Origin: Desmodesmus armatus
Lineage: Eukaryota; Chlorophyta; Chlorophyceae; Sphaeropleales; Scenedesmaceae
Assembly (NCBI GenBank): GCA_007449985.2
Contig: VIIQ02000776.1
Location: 1-64,000, forward strand
DNA: 64,000 bases
Reading direction: 5' to 3'
Made by a program: the position numbers and the translations under genes. The first letter of the stretch is position 1, and each line of letters begins with the position of its first letter. Below the pieces are notes generated by a model. The model searched no databases, had not been told where the DNA came from, and saw only the letters and a program-made list of their open reading frames with translations. This document shows positions 1 to 9,400 of the stretch, piece after piece.

Positions 1-1012
1 TCTGCAGCATGTGCTGGTCTGCCTCCTTTGCCCGCCTTGCCGCAACTGTGAGGTCTCTCACATCCCGTTTGGCATAGCCCCGCCAAGGTGACATTCAACA
101 AGGGTGATGCCAAGCACGTCCATTGCTGCTTCGCCTCCACCCATCGCTGCTGCTCTAGTGTAAGCTGCCACAAGCTCCTGTCAATACCCCTCACTCATCC
201 TGTCCCGCCGAAGCCCATGGTAGATTGCGCGTACCGCGTGACCAGTTGGCCGGCTGGGTCCTCCGCTACTGCTGCAGTCAGGTCCATGTGAGCTGCTATG
301 TCCTGCTGCATGGGCTCCTCAGCAAGCCCTCGCCCCCAAAGTCCGGCTGCTCTGCACCCTCACTGTCTGGCTGCTGAGGCAACTCCTCCTCTCCAGATCC
401 TAGCAGTGCACTTCCTCACTGACTGGCTGCTCCTGCAACTCCTCCCAGAGTCTCCCCGTAGTCCAGCTGCTCCTCTATTACACTGCTGCACCAGGTGCTG
501 TGTCGGGCATAAATGAGAACACCCTGCACAGTGGAGAGGTTAGCAGTGCAGGACAGAAGGTTGAGCGTGTCAGCTAATCACCTGCTTAGTCAGCCTGCAG
601 TATGCACTATCATGCCCCCCCTTCCTTGAAGCCCCTTGTGCTAAGCTACTACTGCCGTCTTAGCGAAACCGGACCGAGATAAGGCCCGAGCATCCAGTGC
701 TCAATGCAGCCAGTTGTCGATGTCTATGCCTTGCCTACTGAGCACCAGCCAGCAGCCATCTTGCCCCTGAATGCTGCTGCTCGCCGTTGCTGCTTGAGTG
801 CACTGAACAGAGGGTGGATGTCAGCTGGAAACGCCAGTGAAGGCACGTAACAGAGCACCACCAATGGCCTCATTTGCAGTGCTGTGAAAACTGCATGAAG
901 CACAAAGGGTGCTGTAGTGTAATATGATGGCTGTAGCGCCGTGCTGTACAGGCCGCAGCCCACAGTGAACGGTCGCCCCAGCAAAAACCTGCTGCCACTG
1001 GGGTGTTGAGTG
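1..1012. other. Flank beyond the 3' end of the retrotransposon; no gene recognised
   Basis: No conserved domain is visible on either strand. On the minus strand a short ATG-initiated frame (positions 94 to 1) stays open to the window edge and reads like protein (RGYAKRDVRDL...), so a partial minus-strand coding region may continue outside the window. I looked here for a copy of the sequence at 11.05-12.0 kb, as expected for a 3' LTR, and saw no convincing match. The true 3' end of the element is therefore not fixed. Confidence 0.35.
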
Positions 1013-1689
1013 TTAGTGGGTCCACCAGGGCTTGAACCAGGGACATCTGCACTGTAAGCTGCAGCAACTGCACACTGCCGGTGAGACCTTGTGGAAGGAA
1101 CAGCTACTGAACCGCCAGCAACCCTGCTGACCAGCTGTCGTGCGTACGCCACTGGCTGCTGCCAGTGACTCTGGTGTAGGAATGCTGGCCCCAGGTGGCA
1201 GCACTGCATCCTCCGGCTGCAGGTAGCGCTTGATGCCTGCCATGGTGGCGTGGTGAGAGTCCCCTTCTTCGTACCACCACTCGGAAGTAGTATGGGCGTG
1301 ACTCAGCATCCTTGAAGTAGATCCTGCCCCAGTACTTCCTGCCTTTCCCGTTGGCTGGATCCGTGAACGCCTTCAGCACCAGTCGGCCATGCAGCGCATG
1401 TGCTGCTTCGTCCCTGCGCTTCATTTGCGCGCCGGGGAATATGTTTGGCCTGGCCTCCCGCTCCTGTAGCTGCTGCCGCTGCTGCTCCCTGCCAGCAGCA
1501 TCCTGTTCTGTGTAGCCAGCGTCCACACACTCCGGGCACAGCCACACACCGTCAGGCACACTGCTGAGTGGTGGTTGCAAGCAGTAGGTATGGTATCCGC
1601 TGTTGCACACGTCACACAGCATGAGCTCGGCCCCGTTGTCGCTGGTGCTGCATACCTCACAGACCACATCATCTGTGTTGTCCACCAGC
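1013..1689 (-). CDS. PHD finger and Tudor-like chromatin-reader tail
   Basis: Positions 1685-1510 encode a canonical PHD finger: CEVC, then CDVC, HTYC and CPEC, giving the C4HC3 ligand set with the usual spacing. A linker follows, then a region (GRLVLKAFTD...KYWGRIYF...YYFRVV) that changes frame near 1278 and goes on as YEEGDSHHATMAGIKRYLQP. The pattern 'RVVY-E-EGD' is that of a Tudor-like fold found after PHD fingers in algal gypsy elements. PHD fingers usually read the H3 tail, so this tail probably steers integration to a class of chromatin; that function is inference. The frameshift at 1278 is either one extra base or two missing. The end of the protein is uncertain. Confidence 0.7.
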
Positions 1690-2182
1690 AGTGGTCGATG
1701 CCGCCGTCGATATCAGGCAAGTGGCAGGGTGCACAGTGAGACATGTGCACCTCAATGGTCCGGCCACAGCGCCCCTGCAGGTGCAGTACCCCAGAGTCCC
1801 GCACCTCCAGAACTCGCAGAATGAGGGGTTTGGCCCTGGGCTGTAGCTTGCTTGCCCGGTTAAGCTGCTGAGTGTAGACGTAGTCACCCACCATAAACCT
1901 GTGAACGCGTGGCTTGTAGTCAGGCGCACGCAGCTGCAGGTAACGGCGCTGATCCCTGTGCTGTGCAATCGCCAGGTTCTCCAGCGCAATGGGCACCTGC
2001 TGCTTTAGCCGCTCCTTACGCTGCAGTAGGTCCTTGACAGCCGCCTCAGCACTGATGTCCAGGGTGTGCTGACAAGCTCCTTCACTGCAGGTGGAATGAC
2101 CGGTGGACGTGCATACATGAGTTCGTACGGGCTGTGGCCTGTGCTGGCCTGTGGAGAGCAGCGGTAGCCCAGTGCCAGCCAT
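1690..2182 (-). CDS. pol: Integrase C-terminal region (separate frame)
   Basis: From about position 2065 downward this frame continues the integrase. A charged helical stretch (KDLLQRKERLKQQ) is followed by RRYLQLRAPDYKPRVHRFMVGDYVY, split here across the usual 'F.vGD.V' motif of the gypsy integrase SH3-like tail. Then come HLQGRCGRTIEVHMSHCAPC and HLPDIDGG, a pattern I know from algal gypsy elements that end in a PHD finger. The join with the preceding integrase core at about 2065 falls in a CCC run, and the join to the PHD frame at about 1690 falls in a CC pair. Each needs one more base. Sequence of this frame before 2065 is out of register and not coding. Confidence 0.7.
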
Positions 2183-5100
2183 GCCAAGTCCTCATCCCAC
2201 TGCTTGACACTGTGCCTTGCCACTGCCATTTTGGTAAGCGCCCGCTTGACGATGTGCACAGCCTTCTCTGCCTGACCATTGGCCTGAGGGTGGTCTGCAC
2301 TGATGATGGCATGATCGATGAGCGCATCCTCCAGGAGCTTGGCAAACTCGCCCTCAAACTCTGTCCCTGAGTCTGTCACCACCTGCCCTGGTGCTGCAAA
2401 GTGTGCCAATACACCGTGCAAGAAGTGGTATGCAGTGGTCTCCGCCTTGTCGTTTTCCATCGGCACCACCACCAGGTACTTGCTGAATGCCTCAACACAC
2501 ACCAGCACATACTTGTTGCCCTTTGCACTCTTGGGTAGTGGCCCAGCTGTGTCCACGTGCCACCTGAAACCCATGCTGCTGATTGGAATGGGGCGCAGCT
2601 CCTCCGGCTTGGCGGTGAAGCTGGCATGCACCCTGCTGCAGTGCTCGCAGCGTGACAGCACTGTTGCAACGTCCGCCAGTAACCCATACCACCAGTGCTT
2701 ACTGAGTAGCATGGCTGAGGTGCGCCGCCTGCCAAAGTGCCCACACATCTCGTGTTGCTGCCGTATGAGACCAGCACGCGCCTGTGGTGGAGGTACCAGC
2801 CTGTCGGTGCCATCTGGCATCCTCCTGATCAGCTGCTGGTCCTTGAAGTAGTATGAGCGTGCACGTCGCTTGATACGTGCTGCCTGGCTGGCTGCCAGGT
2901 CTTGTGGGAGTTGCCCTGTTCTGATGTACTCCAGGGTCTTATCGTCGGCCCAGATGTCACCTTGGCTCGTAGCCGTAGTGTTCTCCTGGTAGCCAGCTGT
3001 CATGGCTAGCTGCTGCTGATAGCCATGTGGGGTTGCAGTTGCCTCTCTGCCAGGCCACTCCTGCGCCAGTTCCCCTTCGTGTGCGCTGAATGCACGTGTC
3101 GCCAAGTCAGTAGAGGTAGGCAGGCCCCGCAGGAACCAAGCCTTGGCGATGGCCATGAGCACCTGCAAAGTGTTGGCATCCATGCTTTCACCGAGCAACG
3201 CACACCGCTGCGCTTGTGTGAGGCCTGCTGCTGCTGTGCTGCCTGGAAGATAGCCCAGAGCTACCTCTCTCTCCTCTGCTGTTGGCTCGCCCCACTTGAC
3301 TACAGCAGGCACCGTTGTGTCCAAAACACTGCCAGGCTGGCCAGGCCTGAAGGCGTAGGAGCGTGCGCTGCTGACCAAGGTAGGCCAGGCTGCGCGAGGC
3401 TGCCCTGGTGCGTTGCAGGGGTAGAGAGGAGCAGCGTCTGGTCGGTTGACAGGTTGCGCGGTCCTGCCAGGTCCCAAGGCAAGCTGTACGCTGCGTGCGG
3501 GTGGCCTCTTGACAAATGCCAAAGCTGCTCGCAGTTGACTGGGCCCAACCAGGTTGGACCAGAAGTTGCGCGCCCGATGTGCAAGGCTGCCAAACTGTGC
3601 TGCGTCCAGCACCACAGGTAACCCTAGGCACGCCTTGATTTTATTGAAGTCATGCTGACTGATGCTGCTCAGCCTGTGCTGCTGCAAGAGCACATTCTCC
3701 ACCAGGTAGGCTGGGGGCTGGTGTGGGAGTAGCTGTTGCAACGCTCCCACTACCCTGACCAGGTCAAACAGCAGTTGAGCCCGATCACCCCGAAGCCCCT
3801 GTGACTTGCCTGCTGCAGAGAAGTCTTGACAGGGCCAGCCTCCTACTACCAGCCATTGCTTGACTGGTGCCTCGCTGACAGCCTTGCTGAGCTGCTGTGT
3901 GGTGATGTGCCTCACATCCATGGGAAGAATGCTGAAACTGCCAGCCAAAGCATCCTCCGGTAGCTGCTTGGGATACATGCTTTGCAGCACCCTGATCCTG
4001 TGTAACGCCGCCCGCTGTGCCATGGGGTTGATGTCGCTGTACAGGTACTGTTTGACTGTGATGCCACTCCTGAGCACCATCTCCAGCCCTGCGCAGATGC
4101 CACCAAACGGCTCATAAAGCACGATGCCCTGCTGCAGCGCTGCCGGGAAGAACGTGTCTGCCACAGTAGCCGTGCACAGCCCTTGTGTCTCCCTTACGCC
4201 CCAGGGGTCCAATGCACCTGTGTACACTCCTGGCTGGAAGCTGTCCGGTTGGGGCTGTTGTAGCCCTGCCAATGTGACCCACGCCGATGCTGCCTGCTGT
4301 AGGTCATGCTGCCGCCAAGCTACTGCTGGGTGTTGTGTGTCCACGCAGCAGCCATCGTCAGCAAAAAGTTGTCCTGCTGTCTCCCCCCCCAGCAATGAGT
4401 CGGCGGTTGGGGCGAATGTGTCCACTGCAGACTCGTTGCTGCACAGTAGACAACACAACGCCTCGTGCTCCAGCTGTTCATGACTGTAGCTGTCTGCTGG
4501 TTCTGCCGCCAGCGCTGCTGCTGGGCTGTGAAGGATTGGGCAGTCACCAGGTGTTTCCTCATAAGCCATTGCTGCCACTCCAGCTGCTGCTGTTGATTTG
4601 CTGCCAATGCCCAGCTCCAGTGCCAGACTGTCATGTGTGTAGACCAGTGGGTCCGTTGTTTTGCAGTCTGGCAGAAGCACAGTGGGCACCCAGTCATGCA
4701 GCTCCGTGTCCAACCTGGCTCCAGTGGTGTCTGCCACACAGCTACTGGCTTCCCTGCTAGGCACATCAGCTGGGTTTGACTTGCCTGCCCTGTGCACCAG
4801 TGAGAAGCGGTACTCCTGAAGTGCCAGAATCCAACGCATCTGCTGCCCCACTGGTGTCTTCTGTGTCAGCAGCCATAACAGCGCCCGGTGGTCGCTGTGG
4901 AGATAGAACTCCCTGGAGTGCAAGTACGGCCTGTACATTTTGACGCCCCACACTGCTGCCATCATCTCGCCTTTCCAGGCGGGATAGTTCTGCTCAGCTG
5001 CATTGAGGGACCTGCTGGCACAGGCCACCATGTACTCCGTCCCATCCTCCGCCTCCTGATTCAGCACAGCTGCAATGCCCGTGTTGCTCCAGTCGACATA

Positions 5101-6024
5101 CAGATGAAAACTGCGCCCATCCACAGGCTGCCTGAGCCCCAAACCCTTCTTGCACAGCGCCGTTCGAAGCCCCTCATACGCCTGGTTACAGTCATCACTC
5201 CAGATGTACTGCGCACCCTTCTCCATAAGCTTGTAAAGCGGCCTGGCAATGATGGCAAAGTTGGGCACATAGCACCTGTAGTAATTAAACAGGCCAAGGT
5301 GGGCCTGCAGGCGCTTGAGGCTGGTGGGTGGCTGCAGTGCCTTGATGCCTGCAATCTTGGCTGGCTCCGGCTTGCACTCCTTGGCTGATACCAGGTGACC
5401 CAGGTAAGGCAAGCAGTCTGCACCCACGATTGTCTTGGCAGGGTGCAGGCGCAAGCCCACTGTCTTGAGATGCTGTAGAAGTGTTCTGAAGTTGGTCACC
5501 ATGTCCTCCCAGGTGTCGCACCACATGATAACGTCATCGACGAACGGCGCCGCACAGTGAGACAAACCAGCTGCTGCCAGCTCCTTCTCCATAACCCGCT
5601 GGAAAATTGCCGTGGCGTTCACGTGACCAAAACACAGCCGCGTGTAGGTCAGTCGCTTGCCACTGTCGGGTGCGTGGAAGGCCACGTGCTGCTGCGCCTC
5701 TTCGCTCAGGTTGAGCTGCCAAAAGCCCGCTCTAAAGTCCGCCTTGACCAAGAATTTGTGCCCCCTAATTCGCCTAAACAGTTCTTCCGGTAGTGGCAGG
5801 CCGTAACTGTCCACCACTGTGTTGCCGTTGACGTTGCGCAGGTCGATGCAGAACCGCTTGTCGGTCCAGCTACCGTCGGTGCTCGCTTCATAGGCAACGT
5901 GATAGCTGAAGCATGCGGACAGGTCGTTGGAATTTCTTTTACGATGCCCGCATCCAGCATCTCCTGCACCTTCTCCTTGGCAAACTTCACCTCCTCTTCT
6001 GTGTAGCGTCTGGGTGCGCTCCAC
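2005..6024 (-). CDS. pol: Pol polyprotein: RT, RNase H, DNA methyltransferase, integrase
   Basis: 1339 codons; homology begins near residue 49. RT palm: first catalytic Asp at D96 (VKADFRAGFWQL), then FVDD at 161-164 in place of YLDD. RNase H: D311, E353 and D378, with HRAGKSNPADVPSR at 411-424. A poorly conserved linker at 430-630 is followed by a C5 DNA methyltransferase at about 633-967 (separate entry). Integrase: zinc domain H1091, H1096, C1126, C1129; catalytic core D1158 (HVDTAGPL), D1218 (TDSG), E1253 (NGQAEKAV). All catalytic residues I looked for are present, suggesting a recently active copy. Coding continues in another frame after about 2065. Expected roles are cDNA synthesis, strand removal and insertion, plus methylation of cytosine in DNA. 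Confidence 0.92.
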   Translation of the reverse strand: MERTQTLHRRGGEVCQGEGAGDAGCGHRKRNSNDLSACFSYHVAYEASTDGSWTDKRFCIDLRNVNGNTVVDSYGLPLPEELFRRIRGHKFLVKADFRAGFWQLNLSEEAQQHVAFHAPDSGKRLTYTRLCFGHVNATAIFQRVMEKELAAAGLSHCAAPFVDDVIMWCDTWEDMVTNFRTLLQHLKTVGLRLHPAKTIVGADCLPYLGHLVSAKECKPEPAKIAGIKALQPPTSLKRLQAHLGLFNYYRCYVPNFAIIARPLYKLMEKGAQYIWSDDCNQAYEGLRTALCKKGLGLRQPVDGRSFHLYVDWSNTGIAAVLNQEAEDGTEYMVACASRSLNAAEQNYPAWKGEMMAAVWGVKMYRPYLHSREFYLHSDHRALLWLLTQKTPVGQQMRWILALQEYRFSLVHRAGKSNPADVPSREASSCVADTTGARLDTELHDWVPTVLLPDCKTTDPLVYTHDSLALELGIGSKSTAAAGVAAMAYEETPGDCPILHSPAAALAAEPADSYSHEQLEHEALCCLLCSNESAVDTFAPTADSLLGGETAGQLFADDGCCVDTQHPAVAWRQHDLQQAASAWVTLAGLQQPQPDSFQPGVYTGALDPWGVRETQGLCTATVADTFFPAALQQGIVLYEPFGGICAGLEMVLRSGITVKQYLYSDINPMAQRAALHRIRVLQSMYPKQLPEDALAGSFSILPMDVRHITTQQLSKAVSEAPVKQWLVVGGWPCQDFSAAGKSQGLRGDRAQLLFDLVRVVGALQQLLPHQPPAYLVENVLLQQHRLSSISQHDFNKIKACLGLPVVLDAAQFGSLAHRARNFWSNLVGPSQLRAALAFVKRPPARSVQLALGPGRTAQPVNRPDAAPLYPCNAPGQPRAAWPTLVSSARSYAFRPGQPGSVLDTTVPAVVKWGEPTAEEREVALGYLPGSTAAAGLTQAQRCALLGESMDANTLQVLMAIAKAWFLRGLPTSTDLATRAFSAHEGELAQEWPGREATATPHGYQQQLAMTAGYQENTTATSQGDIWADDKTLEYIRTGQLPQDLAASQAARIKRRARSYYFKDQQLIRRMPDGTDRLVPPPQARAGLIRQQHEMCGHFGRRRTSAMLLSKHWWYGLLADVATVLSRCEHCSRVHASFTAKPEELRPIPISSMGFRWHVDTAGPLPKSAKGNKYVLVCVEAFSKYLVVVPMENDKAETTAYHFLHGVLAHFAAPGQVVTDSGTEFEGEFAKLLEDALIDHAIISADHPQANGQAEKAVHIVKRALTKMAVARHSVKQWDEDLAWLALGYRCSPQASTGHSPYELMYARPPVIPPAVKELVSTPWTSVLRRLSRTYCSVRSG
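3124..4128 (-). other. Dnmt3-like C5 cytosine methyltransferase domain embedded in Pol
   Basis: Pol residues about 633-967. Motif I is EPFGGICAGLE (S-adenosylmethionine binding). Motif II region is YLYSDINPMAQ. Motif IV is GGWPCQDFS with the catalytic Cys at 732, followed by GLRGDRAQLLFDLVRV. Motif VI is ENV at 776-778. The motif VIII region is AHRARNFWSN. The motif X region is LLGESMDANTLQVL. The motif IV tail and the RARNFW form resemble Dnmt3/DRM-type enzymes more than Dnmt1, but subfamily needs a tree. Every core motif is intact in one uninterrupted frame between RNase H and integrase, so this is an integral part of Pol rather than a neighbouring gene. Whether it is maintenance or de novo in action cannot be told from sequence. 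Confidence 0.9.
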
Positions 6025-6446
6025 ATACGTTTGGAGGGATCGATCAGTTTGAAGTCAGCTACGTCCCCTGTGTAGCCAGGCAAGTCCTGCAGACTGTAAG
6101 CAAATGCCCCTCGCTCCTCCAACAGCATCTGCACCAGCTGGTCCATTTGTGCAGGCGATGCATCTGGGTGGTTGCCCAAGATCCATTTGCCCTCATCGTG
6201 CACTGTCCATCTGGCGTCATGCACATCTTCTGTTGCGCCATCGGGCCCAAGTTGGTCCAGAGCTGCTGGGTCGGCCTGGTACCACTTCACTTGGCCAGAA
6301 TCATGCTCTGCTGTAGCAGCGAAACCTACTGCAATGCAGGTTGGCAAGCTCCTGCTGCAGCAAGTGCATGTTGAGGTGTGGTGGGACGCCATGTGGCAGG
6401 GGAAAGTAGCCAGCTTGCAGTGCTGATCCAGTGGCTGCTGCCCCAA
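5885..6446 (-). CDS. pol: N-terminal part of reverse transcriptase (separate frame)
   Basis: This frame carries the segment that precedes the RT palm in Ty3/gypsy elements. It includes a stretch like LEERGAFAYSLQDLPGYTG, then RYTEEEVKFAKEKVQEMLDAG and IVKEI, typical of the region before the first catalytic motif. It overlaps the gag-like frame from 6446 to 6301, so gag and pol are joined by a +1 change of register, as in programmed frameshifting. At about 5885 the homology continues in the next frame, and the join needs one extra base there. The region downstream of the join in this frame is noise. Confidence 0.75.
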
Positions 6447-9400
6447 TGCTGTTGGTAACCTGCATTGCTGCTGTGGAGCACAGCACTGAGAAGAAACAGA
6501 GCAGGCACATCAGCACTGTGCGCGCAGTGATGACCTTGCCAGAGTGACGCACTGTGGCGACCACAGAGACCTTTGTTTGCGGTGCGTCCTGCTCTGCCGT
6601 CGGTTGCAAGCCAGGGCCTGGCCTGGGCCCTCTGTTGTGCCGACGCTTGCGTGCGCGCCGTGTGTCGCCAAGGTTGTTAGTGGGCACAGGTTCTGCCACA
6701 TTATACTCCCTTGCGCGCATGGGGTTGCCTGGGCGCACTGCTGCTCCCGCCATGCTGACCAATCCACGCATGATCTTTGAGGGGTACTTCCTCAGCGGCA
6801 AGTCCACAAAGAAGTGGAACATGCCTAGCAGCAGCAGCACCATGTGTGTCGTGATCCAGCTGATGCCCGGCAGCAGCTGACCAGCAGCCTTGGACCAGTC
6901 AAAGCCCCATAGCTTGCCTGCTGGCTCCTCCAGTGGCTGCTGTGCTTCTGCCTGCTCCTGCTCCTGCTCCTGCTGTTGCTGCTGCTGCTGCCGCCCCCTG
7001 CCCTTGCGGCCGCGCCCACGCCGGCGCCTGCGCTTGTTGTGCTCACCCCCAGTTTGTTGTTGCAGCCAAGCATCTGCTGCACTGCCATGAGGGCTGAAAT
7101 ACTCGATGTCAGCAGTCACTGGGTTGTAAGCATCCACCAGCTCTGGGAGACTGTCGCTGTCACTGCCTGTGCACAGCTCAGGCATAGCGGTTGACCCAGT
7201 GGAGCTGCTGCTGTCCAAGTCCTCTTGCACCTGCTGTGGCACACCACCATTCAGGCCCAGGTGGTCCAAGTACCAGCGATCGTTCACTTCAAATGGCCCA
7301 GCATCCAGTTCTGTGATAACTCCTGCCTGAAGCAGCCGTTCGAGCTCTGCATTGGCTAGAGTGTTCTCCTCTGCAGTAAACGGCCTGTAGTTGATGCCCG
7401 GCACTGCTGCTGCTGAGCCCTCAAGCTCCTCTGTGTCCCTGCTGTCCTCCTCCCAGATGGTGGCAGCCGCCATGTTGCCACTGCTGATGCTGCTGTTGCC
7501 GTTCTTGACATAGCCACGCACGGGAATGCCGTGTATAATGTCAAGCCTGCCCTGTGCTGCCTTGGGACGGAAGCATAGCATGTTGAGGGCTGGATCCACA
7601 TACCCAAACACCGGCAGCAGTGTCTTCTTGTCCAAGCACACCTTAAACATGCCACCCGCGTCTCCCTCCAGCACCCAAGCACACGGAACGGGCAGGACTG
7701 CTGCCAGTGGGTGTCCCTTGGCAAGTGTGAGAACCAGCGGTCCTGTCCTGCCGATAATCTTCTTGGACGGCAGCCCATCAATGCCCTTGACAGACGGCAC
7801 CTGATTTGTTCTGAAGATGTAAGTACCCCACTCGCCACAAGCCACCTCAGTGAACAGCAGCAGTGTGGCACCTGAGTCCTGGAACGCCATATCTACTAGC
7901 ACATCACGCCCATCCGGGGTTGTTAGTGTCAATCCTTCCTGTTTGTTCGTGCCCACCAGGAAGTCCAGCGTCACAGGCATTGACTGGCGTAGGGTGTAAT
8001 CGATTGCCACTGGCTTGAAGCCATACTGCAGCATGACTGACTCCAGGAGGCTGCGGCTGCTTGCCGCCGCTGCTGCAACAGGGCCACAGCGCCCAGAACT
8101 GCTGCTGGACACCATGCTGGCAGTACCCTTTGCTGCTGTTGCCTCCTGCAGAGCCTGCTGCCCTCCCTGCTGTGCACTGCTGCTACCATGTGCTCCACCA
8201 GCCTCCTGCACACCCAGAAGGTCTCCAAAAGCAGATACCCTGCTCGCCACAAACCGCTGAATGTCAAGCAGCGTGTGCAGTAGCCCCCTGCTGGTGCCGT
8301 CCAGCTCTCCTAAGCCAGCAACCAGTGCATTGGTGATGCGTGGCATGGAACGCATGGCATTCAGGTCTGTAGGAAGAGCTGAGGGTGGTAGGAAGCCCTT
8401 GGGCACAGGCTGCCTGACAACCCTGCCCTGCTGCACTGCACCAGCTCCTGCCTGTGCACGTGTCCCAACCAGTGCATACTCATGTCCCGTTGAGTCAAAG
8501 AGCCCACCTGCCAGATCCTGCTGCCAGTCTGCTAAGCCCACATAACAGAAAGAGGGCCCAAAGTGCATTGTTTCCTGCTGCTGCTCCTCACTCACATACC
8601 CGCCTGCATCCGGCAGCACCATCATTGCTGCTTGTTCACCGGTGCTGTCGCCAACTGCACCAGTGATAGCCAGCGGTGTGTGAGAGGGTGGCAGCCCTGC
8701 CATTGGCTGCTGCATTGCCGAGCCGCCCATGGGCCAGTAGCTGGAACCAGCAGACCCCATGCCTGTCATGTAAGCTGCATAAGCCCCATACGGCTCTGCT
8801 GCTGCGCCATAAGCCATGTTCATGTACCGCTGCTGCTGTGTGTGCTGTCCAATGAACTGCTGCATAGCTGGCGGCAGCTTGTTGCTCTGCATCATCCTCC
8901 GCAGCAGCTCCTTGCAACGCCCCAGCCGTGGCTTCAGCTTCTGCTGCATGCAGCGGGAGATGTAGTGCACCATCCCCTGCTCAGGTGCACGCTCCGTGGG
9001 GCCCTCCCACTTCTCTGGAGCCAGCTCTGGCTTGTCCATATAGCAGACACCATCTGAGTGGCCCTTGGCAAAGCCACAGATGACACACGCCATAACTGCT
9101 GACCCAACACCCAAGCCAGGTGGCCCTGCGTACTGCTGCTGCCTGCCGTTGCTGCCACCATAGCCCCTGTTACCCCTGCTGTTTTCTGGCTTGTTGTAAG
9201 CCCTTGGCAGCCCTTGCCCCAGTCCTGCCGGTGCTGCGCCTGCTCCTGCTGCTGCCATAGCCACTGCCTGCTGCACCATGATTGCCAGCGTGTTGACGTC
9301 CAAGGTTCCAGCGCTGCTGCCAATGCTGCTGCTGCTTTTGTTGGCAGTGCTGCCCTCCTGCGCTGCTGCCATAGCCAGCCCCGCCATGCGCCTGCCCTTG

